A stretch of DNA of 64,000 nt from Enchytraeus crypticus (Eukaryota > Annelida > Clitellata > Enchytraeida > Enchytraeidae), in assembly GCA_905160935.1 (NCBI GenBank), contig CAJHZI010000186.1, forward strand, positions 656,001 through 720,000, given 5' to 3'. A model generated the notes under the pieces. The model was not told the DNA's origin and did not search any database. It saw nothing but the letters and a program-made list of their open reading frames with translations. Made by a program: the position numbers and the translations under genes. Shown here one piece after another: positions 9,615 to 19,934 of this stretch. Within the stretch, counting starts at the first letter, position 1. Every line of letters begins with the position of its first letter.

Positions 9615-9976
9615 AATTGTCCTTTTATACTATGTAGTGGCAGCTCTGCTCAGATAATAAACAAAGCCAGGTGGGACAGTGATTGGGGAATTGGGAAGGA
9701 TGTATATTTGTATTATTAACAGAATGGCAATTAAAAAAAATATTTCCAACTAAGAAATGTTTTTCGATTGCTTATCCTATGAGGATAAACTAATATTGTA
9801 ATTTATAAATATCTAGAGAGGATGTTTTATATTTCTGGGATATCTTATACAATACATTATAAAGGCCTTCCGTAAAACAGTCAGATGATAATTGCACAGT
9901 GGTGCCTCCAATGAATAATAATATATACAAGGTGATTTCTTCAAAGTAAATTTGTTTAAGAAGAGGTCTGTCTATA
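9615..9976. mobile_element. MITE-1 copy, diverged
   Basis: Opposite orientation to 4527-4939. It begins 'ccttttatactatgtagtgg', contains 'cacagtggtgcctccaatga', and ends 'aagaggtctgtctata'. The termini are mutated. Confidence 0.75.
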
Positions 9977-10126
9977 GTAATTTTTAATTGGCGACGATTT
10001 TGTATGCCAGTTGAGAGAAAAGGTATATGCAAAGATATACAATATTTTAATTGTGTGAACCAACGGAGTATTTGGAAAGAACTTCTTATATTATCAGTCC
10101 ACCACAGGTATACACATGTACATGTA

Positions 10127-10225
10127 TAGACCTTTTATAATATGTAGCGGTAACTCTGTTCACTTAATAAACAAAGCCTAATGGGGGAGCGGGAAGGGGA
10201 GTGTGCTTATATTTCCGGCAGGCAA
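10127..10225. mobile_element. MITE-1 terminal fragment
   Basis: Begins 'tagaccttttataatatgt' preceded by TA and follows MITE-1 to about 'gtgtgcttatatttcc', then stops matching. Only one end is present. Confidence 0.75.
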
Positions 10226-10488
10226 TATTCTATATATTCCCATATATTTATTTTGTCGTAAAAATTTAAAAAAATCAAGATACTACGCGGAGAAGGTTCC
10301 TAAACCGGACACTTACCACTGTCATCCATTGAGAGTTGTTCGTCTCACTCCTACTGCGAACATAGCTGTTAGCCACATCCATAGAGAGCTTGACAAAATA
10401 GATCAAGAACTAAAGTCAAGCGCAACGCTGGCGCCCCTTACTACGCCGTTACCTTCCATTCGAGCCAATTCATCTTAGATTATAGTAA

Positions 10489-11598
10489 AGCGAGAATGTA
10501 AGAGAGAAATTCCTAGATGCCAAACTAAGAGAAAAGAAGCTGGTCGTTAAGGGTGGTGATGAGGAAAAATCAGCAGAATATAATGAGGCTGTGGAGGCGG
10601 CACTGCACGTGGCTGCTATATCGGAGGCGGAGAAAGGCTACCCAGAGAAGATTAACAAAGACAGTGTCTTGCTCTGCAAGAATAAGCAAAAGCACAGAGG
10701 CGATCAGGTGGAGGTTCCTGTAGTTGATGTTCTGAAGCTGTTGACACCGGAAGTGAAGGATCAGGAGGATGAGGATGACGTCGTTCTGCTTGAGGTCTCG
10801 TCGTCCATGACTCATGATCTCTCCAGTGATGTCCTGGTGGAAGGGAAACTGGTGCGAGACGAGTTGCTCGAAGGGGATGAGCCACCTCATGAGCTGTCTG
10901 TAACAGCTGATAACGAGGCAGATAGTGACTTGCTGATGGAAGGAGTGATGGTTTCAGACGAACTGTTTAATGAAGTCGTACTTGGCAACGTCAAGCACGT
11001 ACAAGATCATCATGTTCATTATATCATCCAGCACGATGAGACGTCAGTGGAGGGTAAGGTAGTAGACGTCGAGATATTTGATATTGAAGCCCATGGCAGC
11101 GACCCTAATCAGCATGGTGCTAAAGTTCATATTGAACAATATAGCGCTGACGTACATCAAGAACTACACTGTGCTGATCATGAACAGCACGGTGCTGAAG
11201 ATCATCATGAACAGCACGGTGCTGAAGATCATCATGAACAGCACGGTGCTGAAGATCATCATGAACAGCTCGGTGCTGAAGATAATCATGAACAAGACGG
11301 TGCTGTAGATCATTGTAAACAGCACGGTGCTGAAGATCATTGTAAACAGCATAAGAAGCATGATCGAATCGATAATCACGGCCGTCAGACACATCATAAG
11401 AAACATAAGAAGATGCAGTCGTGGTGGCCTCAGATTCAGCGGGAGCTTCATTTCAATCTCCTGAAGCAACAACAACTATATCACCAGAGCTTCGATCGAC
11501 ATATCGTGTTTATTGTGAACTCACCAGGATCTTCTGACTCCCTGCCTCCACCGCACTCCTCGACAAACAAACCTCTGCGAGGGTTGACTCCGCAGTGA
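10489..11598 (+). CDS. ORF with His-rich 9-residue tandem repeat, unidentified
   Basis: An open frame of about 369 codons without an in-frame ATG near its beginning (it opens at 10489 after a TAA). Order: charged, helix-prone start with VREKFLDAKLREKKLVVKGG; acidic segment with DQEDEDDVVLLEV; two similar segments VLVEGKLVRDELLEGD and LLMEGVMVSDELFNEV; about 6-7 copies of AEDHHEQHG (11171-11350); a basic KKHKK stretch; and a Pro/Ser tail. No known catalytic motif is visible. The His-rich repeat could bind metal ions, but that is inference. The reading-frame length against an AT-rich background argues it was coding. Confidence 0.5.
   Translation, partial: SENVREKFLDAKLREKKLVVKGGDEEKSAEYNEAVEAALHVAAISEAEKGYPEKINKDSVLLCKNKQKHRGDQVEVPVVDVLKLLTPEVKDQEDEDDVVLLEVSSSMTHDLSSDVLVEGKLVRDELLEGDEPPHELSVTADNEADSDLLMEGVMVSDELFNEVVLGNVKHVQDHHVHYIIQHDETSVEGKVVDVEIFDIEAHGSDPNQHGAKVHIEQYSADVHQELHCADHEQHGAEDHHEQHGAEDHHEQHGAEDHHEQLGAEDNHEQDGAVDHCKQHGAEDHCKQHKKHDRIDNHGRQTHHKKHKKMQSWWPQIQRELHFNLLKQQQLYHQSFDRHIVFIVNSPGSSDSLPPPHSSTNKPLRGLTPQ
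11171..11352 (+). repeat. 27-bp in-frame tandem repeat
   Basis: Unit 'gaagatcatcatgaacagca' plus 'cggtgct', about 6.7 copies, encoding AEDHHEQHG. Changes between units mostly keep the reading frame. Confidence 0.92.
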
Positions 11599-12045
11599 GG
11601 CGCCCCACGTTCATGGGACACCCGCCGCAGAACCCGATCGGCTCACCGGCTGGGTTGACCCCTCAGATTCTTCTGCGTCCTGACACCGCCACCTCTTAGC
11701 CGCCGCAGGATGGCTACGCTCAACCCACAGCTGATCTGCTGTCACCGTTCGACGTCAACCGTCCGTCTAGTCTGAAGATCAATGCTCTGAAACAGCCTCT
11801 CGGTAGAGTCTCAGTCTGCTCCCACGAGATCAGATCAGCAGCTGTTTGATCTGCCACTGCTACATCAACAGCAGCCTGGTGCTGCTGGAATGAGGCAGGA
11901 GCGCAGCAGTCAGCTGATTGGTGGGGAGCAATTTTCTATAATATCGGAGTTGGAGAAGAGAGAGACGAGAGGGGAATCTGAGGGCAGGTCTACCTCCCCG
12001 GGTGATGAAGAATCGCACTTAAATCAACCGTCATCAACAACAAAT

Positions 12046-12150
12046 TCGACTGCGGATCAGTGTGTGCGGGGTTCGAGTCCTGGGCTCGCCCGTCACTGAC
12101 GCGCTTTCGAGTGAGGGAACTGACGTTAACATTAGCTTTACCTGCTTTAT
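12046..12150 (+). mobile_element. SINE-A copy, 5' truncated
   Basis: Begins 'gcggatcagtgtgtgcgggg', has the canonical B box 'ggttcgagtcc', and ends 'aactgacgttaacattagc'. It terminates the coding-like text of the preceding region. Confidence 0.85.
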
Positions 12151-12239
12151 AAAAGAAATCAGTGAATTAAGAAGTAGAAATCTAATAGCCAAAAAGTATT
12201 TGTATATCCAGATATTAATAACTTTTGTTAAATATAAAA

Positions 12240-12610
12240 ACATCTAAATACTTTATACTGATAGCTTCTAATGGAATGTTTAAATTTTCAAAGGGGAGGC
12301 AGATTCAATATTCCATTTCAACATTTATTTTGTTTTTCGTCATTTACTAACAGAATGGTGTTTTTGAAAATTACCAAAAAAATTATAATTCCATTACTTA
12401 TCAAATGATGACAAACATGTCTTAATTTACATTTATATATGTCTATATTTATTATCTAGAGAAGATATTATATTACATTTTTACGATAAATTACTTTGCG
12501 GTTGCCTGCTAAAAAATAATTAAGTTTATGATTGTACAGTGGAGCCTCATTGCGAAAGAAAAAATATAAAGTGCGATTTTTCAAAGTAAACACCTTTTAT
12601 GTAAGGTCTA
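12240..12610. mobile_element. MITE-1 copy
   Basis: The right end 'ttttatgtaaggtcta' is followed by TA. The internal 'gtacagtggagcctcattg' and 'ctagagaagatattatatt' match the other copies. The left end is diverged and its border is approximate. Confidence 0.7.
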
Positions 12611-13121
12611 TACCCCTATGGGGTGAACTATCGTAAAATTAGTTTTTGTTGAAAATAACATATCATGAGAGGAAGATGGCAACACTACGTATTGTCATTT
12701 TCTGGGACTGTTTTTAAATGCCATTAAACAGGGACCTCATACTCCGTGAATTTTCAAAATTAGTTTCTTACTCCTTTGCTCATCAAAATGTACAAATAAA
12801 TTGCTCTATCATCGGGCTATGTTACATTTCAGTTTGGATAGAACTATGGTTGCATTAGGATTCAGGGGATGTTTATAAAGATTAGGAGACTGAAGTTGTA
12901 ACAGTTCATTGTTTAATTTTCTCTCTGTTTATGTTTTCTGCAATGTTTGATCCTGTGGAGTTTGATTCTATTGCTCAGGCAGAGTTATGATTCTATTACT
13001 AGGACAAAATTATATCATTTCAAATTGGACTTCTGCGGGATAAGTCGCTAAGCTTAGAGATTATCATTTCACGAAGAGAGCCGCTGATAGTTTTAATTTG
13101 GTTTTGACTTATACGGAAAAT
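12611..13121. promoter_or_regulatory. Region upstream of the HSDL2-like exon
   Basis: No repeat recognised. 'gtttataaag' near 12870 could be a TATA-like element 250 bp upstream of the ATG, but this is weak. It must contain either a 5' UTR or an intron end if this exon is internal. Confidence 0.3.
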
Positions 13122-14012
13122 ATGATTAAAAATACCGGTAAGTTGGAAGGAAAGACTGTATTTATAACAGGAGCTAGCAGAGGGATTGGAAAGGCCATTG
13201 CTCTGAAATGTGCACAAGATGGGGCTAATGTGGTAATCGCAGCTAAAACTGTTGTTCCACACCCAAAACTACCTGGGACAATATACACAGCGGCAAAGGA
13301 AATAGAATTGGCTGGAGGAAACTGTCTGGCTTGTGAGGTAGACATTCGGGATGAGGAGCAAGTAAAAAATGCAGTAGAAAAAGCCGTTAAACAGTTTGGC
13401 GGTATAGACATCCTCGTAAACAATGCGAGTGCCATAAGTATAACTGGAACTGTAGATACTACAATGAAGAAATACGATTTGATGAATGATGTGAATGCTC
13501 GGGGAACATTCCTTTGCTCAAAATATTGCATTCCATATCTGAAGAAATCTTCAAATCCTCACATTTTGAATATAAGTCCCCCATTAAACATGAACGGTCG
13601 ATGGTTTAGAGATAATGTAGCATACACGATCGCCAAATATGGTATGTCCATGTGTGCACTTGGAATGGCAGAAGAGCTGAAGGATGAAGGTATAGCTGTG
13701 AACACACTGTGGCCCCGCACTGCAATTTATACTGCTGCCACACAAAATATGGGTGGAGGTGATGCTATAAAGGATAGCTGTCGCAGCCCAGAAATTATGT
13801 CTGATGCTGCTTACATTATCTTTACTAGAAGCAGTCGCAGTTTTACTGGAAATTTTTGCATTGATGACCTTGTATTGAAGTCTGAAGGCATTACTGATTT
13901 GAAAAGTTACAGTTATGCTCAAGGTTCCAAGCTTATGTTGGATTTCTTTGTTGACGATGACGACACTCTGTCAGATTCTGCGGGTGTGAGTGGTGCTAGA
14001 AGTAAACTGTAA
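13122..14012 (+). CDS. HSDL2: Hydroxysteroid dehydrogenase-like protein 2, SDR domain
   Basis: An intact 296-residue frame from the ATG at 13122, whose MIKNTGKLEGKTVFITGAS start aligns with the family N-terminus. It is a short-chain dehydrogenase/reductase: cofactor motif TGASRGIG (about residues 14-21), NNAS (about 107), the ISPPLN strand with the catalytic Ser region, and YTIAK with catalytic Tyr and Lys. The HPKLPGTIYTAAKEIE and NTLWPRTAI blocks are typical of HSDL2, a peroxisomal or mitochondrial enzyme whose substrate is poorly defined. Family members carry a C-terminal SCP2 sterol-carrier domain, which is absent here. The stop TAA lies inside 'aaact|gtaagt', a perfect splice donor, so the frame may continue in an SCP2 exon not found in this window. 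No introns interrupt the SDR part. Confidence 0.9.
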   Translation: MIKNTGKLEGKTVFITGASRGIGKAIALKCAQDGANVVIAAKTVVPHPKLPGTIYTAAKEIELAGGNCLACEVDIRDEEQVKNAVEKAVKQFGGIDILVNNASAISITGTVDTTMKKYDLMNDVNARGTFLCSKYCIPYLKKSSNPHILNISPPLNMNGRWFRDNVAYTIAKYGMSMCALGMAEELKDEGIAVNTLWPRTAIYTAATQNMGGGDAIKDSCRSPEIMSDAAYIIFTRSSRSFTGNFCIDDLVLKSEGITDLKSYSYAQGSKLMLDFFVDDDDTLSDSAGVSGARSKL

Positions 14013-14344
14013 GTTTTTACTTTATGCTATATTGTTAGTCATAACATTGTTATGGAAGACTGCTATACTTTAATGTTGACTATAAATGTCTAATTTTATA
14101 GTTCTACCATATTTTATTAAATGTATTGTTGCCGTGACGTCTTACCATCACAGTAGCGCATTCAGTTTATCTATAATACTGAATTAGTTTTGATTTATTG
14201 TAGGATGAAGTTTCTAAATACTTTCAGATATTAACTTAAATCATGTTATTCTTCATTTAGAGACTTTTAGCAGTTAGTGTTGTATTAGCTGTGATTAAAG
14301 TGGGAGGGAATACATGGGAATTGTGTTCTCCAAGCTAACATTTT
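14013..14344 (+). other. Downstream of the HSDL2-like exon
   Basis: Either a 3' UTR (ATTAAA near 14116) or the first part of an intron that starts with GTAAGT at 14008-14013. No repeat is recognised. Confidence 0.4.
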
Positions 14345-14357
14345 TTGGAGCTGGTTT

Positions 14358-14480
14358 CCCTCAGTGGCATATCCAAAAATTTATCATTTAGGGGCCGAAA
14401 TATTTTTAGACTGTGTATTCATTACTTTGCGTTCTCTGAGACATGTGATGCAGCCAGAAAAAATTCAGGGGTCTCAAAAT
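14358..14480 (+). mobile_element. Fragment related to the hAT-like element at 31337
   Basis: 'cagtggcatatccaaaaat', 'ggggccgaaatatttttaga' and 'gatgcagccagaaaaaattc' follow the first about 130 bases of the 31337 element in order. Only one end is present. Confidence 0.7.
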
Positions 14481-14659
14481 TTTTCAAATGTGCATTTTTC
14501 ACAGTGTGCAAAAATGCACACATCAAGGAAAAATGGCCACTTTTAACAGAATCTTGACTTGAACCCTAACCTCTCAATCCTAAGGTAGACGTTCTATCTA
14601 ATGTACTATACGGCTCTCAAGAAATCATTGTCTACAAATTTTCTTGTATATGAAAATAT

Positions 14660-15472
14660 CTCACTTGACTCAGCTGACTATTCCTTATACATCTGATTCA
14701 CCTGACACACCTGAAGCCTCTGACACACCTGAAACAACTGACACATCTGACTTTCCTGACACACTTGATATGCCTAACACACCTGGTACACCTGATATGC
14801 CTGACACACCTGAGATGCCTAACACACCTGACACATCTGAAACACCAGACTAACCTGACACATTTGACTCACCTGATTATTCCTTATTCACCTGACCATC
14901 TTAACTCCTGACAAACCTGAAACGCCTGACTCACCTAGCACACCTTACCCATCTGACTTACTTGACCATTCCTAACACACGTGAATCACCTGACACACAG
15001 GTGTTTCAGAAGCCTGAAACATCTGGCACCTAATACACCTGCCATAAATGAAAAATCTGACAAACCTAACTCACCTTAATAACCTGTCACACCTGACACA
15101 CATTACTCACCTGACAACCCTAAACAAACCTGAATCTCCTGACACACCTCACACGCCTGACCGGACTAACCCCGACACACATGACACACTCAAATCACAT
15201 GACACACTTGAAACACCTGACTAATCTGCTACAAACGATACACCACATACCTGACACCGCCGCCGCCCCTGACATACCTGACACCTATGACGAATTACAC
15301 ACCTGCCACACATGATACAACTGACACATCACACACACTACACAGTGTGCACTAGGCTCACCTGAATCAACTAATTCACCTGACATACCCTGACACACTA
15401 GAATCACCTGACACACCTGATATACCTGACATATATGACACACCGGACACACCTGACACACATCAATGCACA
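14660..15472. repeat. Degenerate minisatellite, 9-bp core CCTGACACA
   Basis: About 800 bases of diverged repeats built from 'cctgacaca' and variants such as 'cctgatatg'. Spurious TPDTPE-like ORFs result. Confidence 0.9.
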
Positions 15473-15811
15473 CATCTAGGATATTTATGCACACATTCTA
15501 AATCTAGGATATTTGTGATAGGACGTTAAACGTTAAAAAGGTGTTCTATTAAAGATTTTATTGATATTCGCAAGGAGCACTGCCATTTTATTGATATAAT
15601 CAACAGGGGCGGTGTAAATAGCGTTATTTCATACAGCATGAAAGACATAATGATAGACATGGCTCAATATATTTTATATTATAAATATGACGTTATGAGT
15701 ATATGACATTAGCGTTACTTCAGACAGACAAACTGACAGAACTGGCTCATTCTATTAGATATATTATATTATTAGGGTTACTGAATGATATATAATAATA
15801 ATAAAATAATA
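15473..15811. other. Unannotated AT-rich DNA
   Basis: No gene or repeat recognised except an AT-rich (ATA)-like run before the SINE-D tail. Confidence 0.5.
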
Positions 15812-15870
15812 ATAAAGGTTTAACGTCCGTTTCCTCATCCAGGGATGATGTCAGGGACGTCCGCAACAGC
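15812..15870 (-). mobile_element. SINE-D 3' end
   Basis: 'gtttaacgtccgtttcctca' then 'gatgatgtcagggacgtc'. The same motif in either strand occurs at 21190-21240, 28185-28250 and 58822-58875, each followed by (ATT)n-like sequence on the sense strand. Confidence 0.65.
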
Positions 15871-16164
15871 ACACATCACTACAGATTAATTCACCCAGAC
15901 CAATCTGCGAAATAAACGTGCTAAGGTCCTAAACGAAAGCTAGTCCGGTGATCAAAAAATGGTCAAGGTAGATTGATTTGCCTATGGTGGGAAAAGGTAA
16001 GTTTTAAGCGTGTTAGAGAATGTTGAAAGAGAAAAACAAGAGCGAAGATTAGTAGGTAAAGAGTTCCAGATTGTGGGTACTGCGTAAGAAAATGAACGTC
16101 TGCCCAATGACGTGAGAATATTTGGAACTGAGAGAAGATTAGAAGGAAGGAAGACTGCAAGAAA

Positions 16165-16305
16165 AAAGAGTTAGAGGTAGATCGAGACCTGGGATGTTTT
16201 ATAATGTGATATCAATATCGTATGTGGAGATAAAATGAAGGCTGAAGATGGATTTGGTTGGGTCTTTGGAAGACTTATATGCCATGGACACTCACTGTAT
16301 GATTA
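16165..16305 (+). mobile_element. LINE-A 3' fragment
   Basis: 'agaggtagatcgagacctgg' and 'ttatatgccatggacactca' follow the LINE-A C-terminal region with many changes. Confidence 0.6.
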
Positions 16306-17284
16306 TGTGAGTTGCAATATTTTCAGAACGCCTGGTCCAGATAGTCTGTGGAATCAGAATAGCATTTAATTGAATCAGTCGATTTTGAATTGATCATATT
16401 AAGCTAAAGGCATTTTATAAGTTTTGATGTATTTTGACTATAGGTACTATATGTATACCTATATATGACAGATTGAAAGAAACTAAGAAAGATGTGTTTT
16501 CTTTTGCTGTTTAGGTAAACTGTTGGTGACAGTGAGCGACTGTGGAAAATCAAGCCTTTCTCGTTTGCTCTACGGATACTGCCTGCTAATATTTCGGTTG
16601 AACAAAACGGAAATTCTAAAATTATGATTGACAAACTCCTGTGTTAACTATGTTCCTCGAATCAAATTCTTAGGCCATATTGTTAATAGTAATGTTTATG
16701 ATTATCACGACAATCGACGTGAAATAGGTAATATTGTGGAATAATATATCGTAACATTATATCCTAAAATACAATTGTCTTCAAACGCAAATTTCATTAT
16801 TGCTCATTGATTTGTTAAATATGTACATGTATATTATGATACTTATTGCATGTCAACTGTCTAATGCCTAAATCTCGTATAATATTTTATGCATTGAAGT
16901 AAACATTTCTGGAGATAAAATTATGATTACTAAAATGCATTTTAAAATGTGAAATAAACAAATGATGAAGTTTAACGGTTCATATAATGCGTTATAACAG
17001 TTTAAACAAAACATGTGGGACTTTTTCACATCATTATAAAACTGCATATACTATATTTCTGCGGTTATATTAAGAAATTACTGCTTATATAGTAAGAGGA
17101 AAAAACAAATTCATTTCTATTCGTTGTTAACGACCTTTAGGCAACGGTAAATTGCTGAATGATGTGAAATTTTACAGATGTTAAAGGAATGATGTCAAGA
17201 AGCGAGAATGGACTGCGGAAGATATTGAAGAATTGGAACGCTACAGCATAGAAGTACATTTACGGCATGGAGATTAGGCTAACT
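16306..17284. other. Unannotated AT-rich DNA
   Basis: No gene or repeat recognised. Confidence 0.5.
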
Positions 17285-17420
17285 ACCGCTAACATCAAAA
17301 AGAAAAAGGATGTGTGAGTGTTCAAAGTAAGAGAAAGAGGTGGAGTCAATGTTACTATAAAGTTACGGGATAGGAACAGGGAAAGAAGTTCAAACACTTA
17401 GGGCGCATAATAGGCGTATT
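17285..17420 (+). mobile_element. Very degenerate LINE-A fragment
   Basis: 'gaggtggagtcaatgttact' and 'aagttcaaacacttagggcg' resemble the GGGVNVTI...KEFKYLG region of the family. No open frame remains. Confidence 0.45.
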
Positions 17421-17984
17421 TCGCTGTGGTCGAGAAGACTGAAATTATATATACTATTCTAAATAGCCCGGTTAATTATAAACGGAAATTTGAAATTAAT
17501 CTCGTCGTGTAAGGGAATGATACTGGTTAAAGAAGAGAAGTTGAAAATAAACATAACGCTTATTAATATTTTATAGTTTTTTACGTTACGGAAACTCAAT
17601 CTTAATCATCGAACCACGGAAAGGTTAAAGCCATAAGTTCATGCGCAATCTTGTCAGTTTGAAAATATGAAACTATGATTGGCGAGCAACTTGCATTATA
17701 CTACATGTAGCTATATAGCAATATAGCTGCCAAATGGAATATAGATATTTTCACAAAATTAAGACAAGCAGTTAAAATCAAACGATTAGCCTACTATATA
17801 CTGTAGGCCTATTTCTTCAGAGCCAAACCCCTATAATGCAAAGTGTGATGGAGATAATAATGCATAGAATGAAAGTCTGTAAACAATATAGCTTTTGTTT
17901 ATTTGTTGAATAGCCAAATTCTGCTGCATAGATCTATAGAGCTAAGCTTAAAGTCTCTCTTATTTTCAAATTTACCGTCAGAGG

Positions 17985-18055
17985 CGGTACGGTGGATTTC
18001 TAATTAATAGCCACTTGCTAATAGGCAAATGCGCTACCAACTGGGCCATTATCCG
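17985..18055 (-). other. tRNA-like sequence, decayed
   Basis: On the minus strand 'ggcccagttggtagcgcatt' is an excellent tRNA D-arm/A box with a plausible anticodon stem after it. The T-arm/B box is not intact, so it is a tRNA pseudogene or SINE head. Confidence 0.4.
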
Positions 18056-18988
18056 GTTGATGAATTTCTTCCCCAATGTGATACATGTAATCAGAAATTA
18101 CGTCAAAATTTCAGATGACCTCACTTTATTGTTAATAAAGCCAAACTATCGAATTGTCGTCAAAACAAAGCTAACTATCTGCACAGAAAAACAAAGCTTA
18201 GTAGATGCAAATATCTGGCACATAATTGAAGAAAGATTGAAAGAAACATATAAATATTTACATAGAGGCATTGAGCAAATGGAATAATGAAAAAGCGACC
18301 GATGTGGCAACACGAACACACAAGAAAGAATATTAAAACACTTCACATAATATTCAAAATATTCATAAATAGAAATAGGCTATATTCAGAGAAAATACCA
18401 GACAGTAGACGATAATCAAAATCGAAAAACACCAGACACTTCATTAGCAGAATTAAATACCAACACTTTCGTATGAACGAGAATATAATTAACGCTCAGT
18501 TCTAGACTACAAAACGGTAAATCAATGCATATGCGGCTGCTTATCCAGTTCCGGATCAGTGACAGATCCAAGGCACACCTTTCATTCAAGAGCTCATCTC
18601 GAAGAAAATGGCAAATTTATCCTTAGTACAGAATATGACGTCGTGACGTAAGCGTATCTGCAATTTCTGTAGAATGCGACAAATATCCAGATATTTCGGT
18701 TGATTTCCTCAGTGAACATGTGTATGTAGGCATCAACTACTAGCTAAATCTGGACGGTGGCCAGTGTAAAAGGAACGTAAATAACGCTGCCTTGGTATGA
18801 GACTAGGTAGAAAGTGAATCATTTGCTAAAGTCTATCCGTTAATTAATATTTGTCCACTGACATCATAGCTGCAAATTCTGAAACAATAAATACAAACGG
18901 CAGAGATTAAATACCACTTCAATTCTGGATTTTATTCCCTCACCGCACTAATTCATTACGATAATTATTCTGAGATTCGACTACAGTC
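18056..18988. other. Unannotated DNA
   Basis: A 90-residue open frame (18015-18287, plus strand) has no recognisable motif. No repeat seen. Confidence 0.45.
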
Positions 18989-19250
18989 ATAATCGTGACA
19001 TCATCATAATGTAATCGTGACATCATCATGATATAATCGTGACATCATCATGATATAATCGTGACATCATCATGATATAATGGTGACATCATGATATAAT
19101 CGTGACATCATCATGATATAATCGTGACATCATCATGATATAATGGTGACATTATCATGATATCATCGTGACATCATCATGATATAATCGTGACATCATC
19201 ATGATATAATGGTGACATTATCATGATATCATCGTGACATCATCGTGAAA
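18989..19250. repeat. 22-bp minisatellite
   Basis: Unit 'atcgtgacatcatcatgata' plus 'ta', about 11 copies. The last part shows a 66-bp higher-order period, in which a variant 'ggtgacattatcatgatatc' recurs every third unit. Confidence 0.93.
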
Positions 19251-19536
19251 TATATGTCAATATTAGTAGCATGACTTCAAAATAAACAAATATAAAAATA
19301 CTCTTTTTTTAACTAGAGCCAACATTTAATTAGTTATAATAAAATTATTGCTACGATTATAGTATTATAGAAAATTTTCTGTGTTCTGGGTCAATCCATA
19401 TTTCAACTCTACATCCATTACACTCAAGCATTGCCGCTTTAACCGTAGAAAAGTAGATCGAGACGCATCAAAGTTATAGTTTCATTAAAGGCACTGGGAA
19501 GACAGTGAAGGTCATTTCTTCTACAGCTACCGCTAC

Positions 19537-19632
19537 AGCTAATGTTAACGTCAGTTTCCGGACTCGAAAGCGATGTCAGTGACGAACGAACCCAGGATTT
19601 GAATCCCACATATACTGATCCGCGGTCGAATA
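19537..19632 (-). mobile_element. SINE-A copy
   Basis: Tail 'aatgttaacgtcagtttcc', B-box complement 'ggatttgaatccc', and head truncated at 'gatccgcggtcgaat'. Confidence 0.83.
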
Positions 19633-19691
19633 ACTATCAGAAACCCCATCCATAATAATCTGACAGAGATTTAAGGCAGGCTAAGACTTAC

Positions 19692-19934
19692 CCTCGTAAC
19701 TGATGCGCCCATCATGGTCGCTGTCAGCGTCGTTGATGAGTTCCTCCACCTCTGCCTCGCTCAGCTGGGTGTTGATGTTCGACATAACGAACCTCAGTTC
19801 ATCGCGGCTGATGTAGCCGGTCTTGGAGCGGTCGAACGCTCTGAAAGCCTCTCTTATCTCCTCCTCACTGTCCGTGCTCTGGATCTTCTTAGCCATCATG
19901 TTCAAGAACTCTGGAAAATCAACTGTTCCACTGC
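19692..19934 (-). CDS. Calmodulin-like gene, EF-hands 2-4 exon
   Basis: Acceptor 'gtcaacccacag'. It encodes [16 protein letters not shown], the linker [18 protein letters not shown] and the two C-terminal loops. Donor G|GTAAGT falls at the Glu codon of ISYE, where calmodulin genes also have an intron. Confidence 0.92.

Larger units (their letters stand above)
10250..12045 (+). pseudogene. Decayed or multi-frame coding stretch, function unknown
   Basis: GC-richer than its surroundings. Coding-like text changes frame and meets stops: frame 0 to the TAG at 10476-10478, frame +1 from 10489 to 11598, frame 0 again to about 11698 and beyond, then frame +1 to a SINE-A insertion. The predicted text is acidic, then His-rich, then Pro/Ser/Gln-rich (for example HPPQNPIGSPAGLTPQ and LPLLHQQQPGAAGMRQ). 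I recognise no family. It could be a processed pseudogene, a decayed retroelement gag, or exons whose introns I fail to see. The MITE-1 end and the SINE-A bracket it. Confidence 0.45.

Noticed and set aside
11580..12045. Assignment of the Pro/Gln-rich text to an eIF4E-transporter-like protein
   Set aside because: Only vague compositional similarity (SP-rich, LTPQ-like words); no diagnostic motif could be aligned.
13122..14012. HSDL2-like sequence as a processed retrocopy
   Set aside because: A retrocopy would not keep an intact GTAAGT donor at the SDR end, and I see no poly(A) or target duplication. A functional intron-poor gene fits better, though this is not proven.
18989..19250. CRISPR-like array (also 3090-3432, 44865-45125, 48185-48410)
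   Set aside because: Units are directly adjacent with no unique spacers, and the window is eukaryotic; these are minisatellites.
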